Part shown: in pieces, positions 60,045 through 64,000 of the stretch
How the letters are laid out: each line of letters opens with the position of its first letter
Numbering within the stretch: position 1 is the stretch's first letter
Source: Comamonadaceae bacterium
GTDB lineage: Bacteria > Pseudomonadota > Gammaproteobacteria > Burkholderiales > Burkholderiaceae_C
Length of the DNA stretch: 64,000 bases
Reading direction: 5' to 3'
Assembly: GCA_015999985.1 (NCBI GenBank)
Contig: JAECRA010000007.1
Coordinates: 1 to 64,000 of the forward strand
Notes under the pieces: model-generated
What the model was told of the DNA's origin: nothing
Seen by the model: only the letters and a program-made list of their open reading frames with translations
Database searches by the model: none
Position numbers and translations under genes: made by a program

Positions 60045-61511
60045 ATGATCTACCTACTATGGTCCATGCCGGCGCTCGTCATGGTGGCGGCGATCCGCAG
60101 CGGCCGAATCAGCATGACCAATGCTGCGGTCCTCGGCCTGCTCGCAGCCATTCCTATCGCGTCGGTCACGGGACCTACGGCATTCGGAATCGATCAATTG
60201 AGCCGTGCCCTCGCGCGCGGCCTCTGGATTGGCGCCACGATAGCGCCTTACATCCTGGGTGGGCTTTTTTTCTGGCGAATTGCAGCGCATCACCGGAATC
60301 CAGCAAGCAGTGCGGGTCCGGCAGCTCTGAACGAATCGCCTCTGGCAAGGCGCCGGCGGCTGTTCTTCGCCTGCTTCCTGGTGGGCCCATTCGCTGAGGC
60401 CGCCACCGGCTTCGGGGCAGGCATGTTGGGCACTGTGACCTTGATTCGCCCAATGGGCTTCGCTCCCCGGCACCTCATGGTCTTTGCGCTGCTGAGCCAG
60501 ACCATGATTCCCTGGGGCGCCATGGGCAGCGGAACGCTGCTGGCCGCTGCCTATGCCCGCATTCCGGCCTCCGAGCTAGGGCTTTACTTGATGCTGCCCG
60601 TTGGCTTGTTCATGCTGATATGGCTGCCGTTGTTCTGGCGAACCATGCATGCCGCAGGCTGGGAGGTGGCAAAAGGGGAATGTGTCCGCGAAGCTGCGTG
60701 GATTGCCACAGGCTTGGTGCTGCTGGCTTTTGCCACCTGGCATCTCGGGCCGGAAACAGCTCTTCTTGCCGCCTATGGCCCTTTGATTTTGCTGCGTTAC
60801 CTGATCGATGAAAAGCCTGACGTGGCCCAGGCCTGGAAGACCGCATTACGAGCCATGCCGTATGTGGCGCTGATCAGCGCGTTGGTGCTGACTCGTTTGC
60901 TACCAGGTTTCAAAGATGTTCTTGGCAGCTTCTTCAGGGTCGCACCGTTTGAAGACCTGCCTGCGTGGTCGCCGTTTTTTCATGCCGGCTCCTGGCTATT
61001 GGCCGGTGGAGTGGTCACCGCATTGATCCGCAGGCAGGGCCAGCTTATTCCTCTGGAAGCTACTGCGGCATGGGTGACGGGCAAACATGCGGTGTTGACC
61101 GTGTTCCTGTTTGCCATGATGGCGGAAGTCTTGTCTTCGGCAGGCATCTCGGGGGCTAGTGCGCAGGCTATGTTTGCTGCTCTGCATGAAAAGGCGGTTC
61201 TGGTCACGCCGTTGGTCTCCAGCGCGTTCGGTATTCTGACCAATAGCGGCAACGCGCCCAACAGCCTGTTCATGCCATCACAACTCGCTCTGGCTGCACA
61301 GGCGAGTCTGAGCGTGCCCGCCGTCGCCGCATTGCAGCACGTGTCAGGCACTGCCATGAGTATCTTCTCCCCTGTTCGGATGACCATTGCCGCAGGCCTG
61401 TCGCAAGGAATAGGGCAGGAGCGTCTGGTCTACAAGACCTTGCTTCCTTACGCTGCTTGCTGTCTTGCAGTGCTCATGTTGGGGGCTGTGTACATAGCGC
61501 TTTTCACATGA
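60045..61511 (+). CDS. L-lactate permease (LctP) family transporter
   Basis: A 488-residue inner-membrane carrier with about 12-14 helices. LctP-type motifs are GPFAEAATGFGAGMLGTVTL, QTMIPWGAMGSGTLLAAAY and, near the C terminus, GILTNSGNAPNSLFMPSQ with VSGTAMSIFSPVRM. It probably imports lactate, glycolate or another hydroxy-monocarboxylate by proton symport. It is shorter than E. coli LldP (551) and lacks a known lactate dehydrogenase neighbour. ATG 60045 follows a weak ribosome site. Confidence 0.8.
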   Translation: MIYLLWSMPALVMVAAIRSGRISMTNAAVLGLLAAIPIASVTGPTAFGIDQLSRALARGLWIGATIAPYILGGLFFWRIAAHHRNPASSAGPAALNESPLARRRRLFFACFLVGPFAEAATGFGAGMLGTVTLIRPMGFAPRHLMVFALLSQTMIPWGAMGSGTLLAAAYARIPASELGLYLMLPVGLFMLIWLPLFWRTMHAAGWEVAKGECVREAAWIATGLVLLAFATWHLGPETALLAAYGPLILLRYLIDEKPDVAQAWKTALRAMPYVALISALVLTRLLPGFKDVLGSFFRVAPFEDLPAWSPFFHAGSWLLAGGVVTALIRRQGQLIPLEATAAWVTGKHAVLTVFLFAMMAEVLSSAGISGASAQAMFAALHEKAVLVTPLVSSAFGILTNSGNAPNSLFMPSQLALAAQASLSVPAVAALQHVSGTAMSIFSPVRMTIAAGLSQGIGQERLVYKTLLPYAACCLAVLMLGAVYIALFT

Positions 61512-61605
61512 TGTCTGTATTTCGCAGTGGAGTCATTTCTTCAACTCAGCAATCCGAAGACTTGCAGGCATTGAGCGCTGAGCGGATGCCTTAACCGTCT
61601 TTCAT

Positions 61606-62517
61606 TCAGAGGTGGAAGTCGCCTGCAGCTTCCGGCTGGTAGAGCACTTTGCCAATCTGAATACGTCGGGTCCGGTCTGAAACTCGCCAGTCGATCGCAT
61701 CGCCTTCCTTGTAGCCCAGGATTGCGGTGCCAACGCCGGAGCACACTGAAAGCTTATTGGCGCTGCCATCTGCATCTTGTGGGTAGACCAGATCCACTTC
61801 TATTTTCTCGTCGTCCAGATGCAGCACTGCCCTGGAATTCATGGTGACCACGTTCCCCGCCACTTGCCGCGGGTCGACGACGATGGCACGCTCAACCTCG
61901 TGCTCCAGATCAACAACCTCCGGGCCTTGCTCGAGCGCAAGCAAATGGCTGAGCCTGGCCTTGTCGATTTCCGTGATGTAGATACCAGAAGGGTCATCCG
62001 CTGAGCTTTCTCGCAAGAGCCGCAGATAGCGTTCTGAATGTATGGAAAACGCCTTCAAGGTGGGCGTCTCGCTCTCAAGCAGAAAGCCCGAGTGCAGGAA
62101 GGCGGTTAACGAGCGCGCATTGTCTGCATGGATTTTTGCAATGAGCTTTTCTGCCCGCATATCGAAGAACGCGAGCTTCATGCCTTCGCGAATGGCACTA
62201 GCGCCAAGCTTGCGACCCCAATTGTTCCTGTCGCCGATGACAAGGACCATTTCGCAGTCCGCGCCGGTCTTGACGAGGCGGACAAAGCCGACCGGCACGT
62301 CATGACGGTCGTAGGCCATGAAGAAGCGGCCGCCCTGGTTGAACAGATGAGTCAGGATCGGTAGTTGGACCCGACCAATGACTTGCTCGATGAACCGGGA
62401 GACATGGCGCGAATCGCTCAGATAGCGGGTGACGCCGTCGTCCTCCAGCCAGTCCATTAACGTCAGTGCATGAGCCCGAGTGATCTCTGGGCACAGGGAA
62501 ATAAAAGGCTTGCTCAT
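61606..62517 (-). CDS. GNAT acetyltransferase-Rnk (GreA/GreB C-terminal) fusion protein
   Basis: A 303-residue two-domain protein starting at ATG 62517 behind AAAGGTGG. Residues about 1-170 form a GNAT domain: FMAYDRHDVPVGFVRLVKTG, acetyl-CoA loop RNNWGRKLGASAIREGMKLA and NARSLTAFLHSGF. Residues about 185-303 match Rnk, the regulator of nucleoside diphosphate kinase with a GreA/GreB-type C-terminal domain: VVTMNSRAVLHLDDEKIEVD, LVYPQDADGSANKLSVCSG, VGTAILGYKEGDAIDW and YQPEAAGDF. Rnk binds RNA polymerase near the secondary channel. An acetyltransferase tethered to a polymerase-binding domain is unusual. Monocistronic. Confidence 0.87.
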   Translation of the reverse strand: MSKPFISLCPEITRAHALTLMDWLEDDGVTRYLSDSRHVSRFIEQVIGRVQLPILTHLFNQGGRFFMAYDRHDVPVGFVRLVKTGADCEMVLVIGDRNNWGRKLGASAIREGMKLAFFDMRAEKLIAKIHADNARSLTAFLHSGFLLESETPTLKAFSIHSERYLRLLRESSADDPSGIYITEIDKARLSHLLALEQGPEVVDLEHEVERAIVVDPRQVAGNVVTMNSRAVLHLDDEKIEVDLVYPQDADGSANKLSVCSGVGTAILGYKEGDAIDWRVSDRTRRIQIGKVLYQPEAAGDFHL

Positions 62518-62667
62518 CTTCACCACCTTTGGTTGCAAGAATGAAAGCCTTTCATAGCTGCTGCCATGACGGTTCTTTCGGTAGAGCAGTGATTTTAAGC
62601 CAGCGCGAAACGGGGCTGGTTGCAATCCGTAAAGACGGCGTTCAGCGTGCTCACGTTTGTAGGTGCC

Positions 62668-63588
62668 CTAGCGGCTTCTTATTCCCAGCAGTGCTATGGC
62701 CATAAGTCCAACACCCACAAATTGCACCGTGTCCAGCGTTCTGCCGTAGACAACCCAATCTAGCAGGACAGCAGTAAGCGGGTAGACATACTGCAATACA
62801 GCCACGCGTCCCAAGGTCAGGCGAGTGATGCCTGCAAATAAAATTGCATACGCCAGGCCTGTATGCAGGATGCCCAGACCCGCCAACCAAGCCCATGTGG
62901 AATTCTGATGGGGCCACCCGTAGATGAGCGGTGCCCACGCCAACGCCCCTACGCCTACGGCACATTGCCACCACGCCATGGCGAAGGAGCTGACCACCTT
63001 CTCGCGCTTGGCAAGAATAGTCACCGCCGCATAGCACAGCGAACCTCCCAGGCAAAGTAGCAAGCCCACCAGATAGTCCGGGCCGGAACTTGCTTCAGTG
63101 GAGTTGCTGCTCCATAGCCCCGTCGTGAGGACAAGACCACCCAGCGCTGCTGCGGTGGCAAGCTGCTGTCGCCTGGGTACGGCTTCGTGCAAGACTACTG
63201 CGCTATAGACGATGAGCCAAACTGGTTGTATGTGGAATACGATAGTGGCGATGCCAATGGATGTCAGAGGAATGGCCGCAAAGAACAGTGCCCAGTTGAT
63301 GATCATGAAGCCTCCGGTGGCGAGCACGATCCACCAACTTCTCCCTCGCACGCGCAGTTCGGCTGTCCGTCCAGTCGCGATGCCCCAGATCAGCAAAGCC
63401 AATGCGCCGAATACGCAGCGGAACCAGACGGTGAGCAGAGGGGGTTGATTTGCTTCCTCTACAAATACCCCCACAGTGCCCAATAGCAACCCGCCAGCGA
63501 TGAGTAGCCATTGACCCTGCCTCTGTTGGCGCGGGTCTAAAAGGTTACCAGCTGAAGTGAGCGCCGTGCCCTGAACTCGGTTGTGCAT
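62668..63588 (-). CDS. EamA family (DMT) transporter
   Basis: A 306-residue ten-helix drug/metabolite transporter with two EamA repeats (GQWLLIAGGLLLGTVGVFVE to LATAAALGGLVLTTGLW, and DYLVGLLLCLGGSLCYAAVT to VLQYVYPLTAVLLDWVVYG). Probably exports amino acids or small metabolites. The start is taken at ATG 63588 (MHNRVQGTALTS); a longer frame to 63666 runs over the LysR operator. Divergent from the LysR gene at 63667, which likely controls it. Confidence 0.9.
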   Translation of the reverse strand: MHNRVQGTALTSAGNLLDPRQQRQGQWLLIAGGLLLGTVGVFVEEANQPPLLTVWFRCVFGALALLIWGIATGRTAELRVRGRSWWIVLATGGFMIINWALFFAAIPLTSIGIATIVFHIQPVWLIVYSAVVLHEAVPRRQQLATAAALGGLVLTTGLWSSNSTEASSGPDYLVGLLLCLGGSLCYAAVTILAKREKVVSSFAMAWWQCAVGVGALAWAPLIYGWPHQNSTWAWLAGLGILHTGLAYAILFAGITRLTLGRVAVLQYVYPLTAVLLDWVVYGRTLDTVQFVGVGLMAIALLGIRSR

Positions 63589-63645
63589 GCCAGGATGCTC
63601 CTGCGCTTGGGCGGTTTGGTAAAGCAAATAAAGCGTAGATGTATT

Positions 63646-63660
63646 ATTCGAAAATCGAAT
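63646..63660. promoter_or_regulatory. LysR-type operator between eamA and lysR
   Basis: ATTCGAAAATCGAAT: a perfect 5 bp dyad around a 5-bp AT spacer (T-N11-A form), six bases before the LysR ATG and 57 bp before the EamA start. Fits autoregulation plus control of the divergent exporter. Confidence 0.6.
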
Positions 63661-63666
63661 GTACAA

Positions 63667-64000
63667 ATGAAGATGAATTACCCCGACTTGCAGATCGACT
63701 GGTTGCGTGCTCTGGTTGCTGTGGTAGATGCAGGCTCCCTTTCTGCGGCCGCTCCTTTGGTGTATCGCTCACAGGCCGCGGTCAGCATGCAGATCAAGAA
63801 GCTGGAGATGGCCCTGGGTAAGCCCGTCCTGCTGCGCGGGCCTCGCCACCTGCAACTGACCACTGCTGGCACAGAACTTCTTGGCTATGCGCGACGCATT
63901 CTCGCCTTGCAAAGCGAGGCGCAGACCGCGCTTTTCGGGCCGGACCTATCGGGCAGCGTGAGGTTGGGGGTTCCGGACGACTATGCCGTTCGCTACCTCA
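63667..64000 (+). CDS. LysR family transcriptional regulator, partial
   Basis: The first 111 residues of a LysR regulator, cut by the window end. The N-terminal winged helix is clear: YPDLQIDWLRALVAVVDAGS, LSAAAPLVYRSQAAVSMQIK and KLEMALGKPVLLRGPRHLQL. The effector domain begins SGSVRLGVPDDYAVRYL. Divergent from an EamA exporter with a palindromic site in between, a classic LysR-exporter pair. Confidence 0.9.
   Translation, partial: MKMNYPDLQIDWLRALVAVVDAGSLSAAAPLVYRSQAAVSMQIKKLEMALGKPVLLRGPRHLQLTTAGTELLGYARRILALQSEAQTALFGPDLSGSVRLGVPDDYAVRYL

Noticed and set aside
1-64000. CRISPR array, prophage or insertion sequence
   Set aside because: No regularly spaced repeats, integrase, transposase or phage structural gene was seen in any frame.

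Overview
The window looks like a chromosomal segment of a betaproteobacterium of the order Burkholderiales, most likely family Comamonadaceae. The reasons are the gene order thrS-infC-rpmI-rplT-pheS-pheT-ihfA-merR, five intact Bug-type (TctC-like) periplasmic binding proteins without membrane partners, two surface proteins with IPTL-CTERM-like tails, PcaIJ/PcaR/PcaC aromatic-acid genes and GC-rich codon use. No rRNA, tRNA, CRISPR array, insertion sequence or prophage was recognised.

Region 1 (1-4.3 kb, + strand) is an aromatic-acid island: a decayed benC-like reductase, a small unknown protein, an arylformamidase-like hydrolase, an aromatic-acid:H+ symporter and a PEP-mutase/isocitrate-lyase superfamily enzyme. 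Region 2 (4.4-16.7 kb, mostly - strand) holds an Lrp-type regulator and three catabolic sets: Bug + UroD/MtaA-like; Bug + opine dehydrogenase + Cys/Met lyase + ornithine-cyclodeaminase-like; and UroD/MtaA-like + SDR + Bug. The msrPQ periplasmic repair pair is embedded here between two copies of a roughly 100 bp segment made of the 3' end of a Bug gene and its downstream hairpin. Region 3 (17.1-20.6 kb) has a 950-residue DUF11 surface protein and a small lipoprotein.

Region 4 (20.8-29.2 kb, + strand) is the translation core. It begins with what reads as a complete Thr-codon attenuator before thrS, continues with infC (probable AUA start), a structured leader before rpmI-rplT, an attenuator-like hairpin before pheS, then pheT, ihfA and a MerR regulator. 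Region 5 (29.3-44.1 kb) is catabolic again: CaiB + Bug diverging from a LysR regulator; a seven-gene operon of an Fe-S hydro-lyase (two subunits), Bug, amidohydrolase, flavin reductase, HpcH-type aldolase and cupin; an IclR regulator; and pcaJ-pcaI diverging from a PcaR-type regulator across a tandem operator, followed by ccoG and pcaC.

Region 6 (44.2-48.6 kb) has lrgAB with a coupled small ORF, a divergent MocR-type regulator and an orphan acyl-CoA-dehydrogenase-like protein. Region 7 (48.7-54.3 kb, - strand) is a FecI-FecR-FecA-PepSY iron-siderophore surface-signalling locus with a Fur-like box and a FecI-type promoter. Region 8 (54.5-59.7 kb) is the most intriguing part: an FG-GAP/Ig-like surface protein followed by two tandem paralogous LuxR-type regulators, both units preceded by the same 18 bp GC-rich palindromic core, which extends to a perfect 36 bp palindrome in front of the regulators. 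The window ends with a LctP-type permease, a GNAT-Rnk fusion protein, an EamA transporter and the start of a divergent LysR gene.
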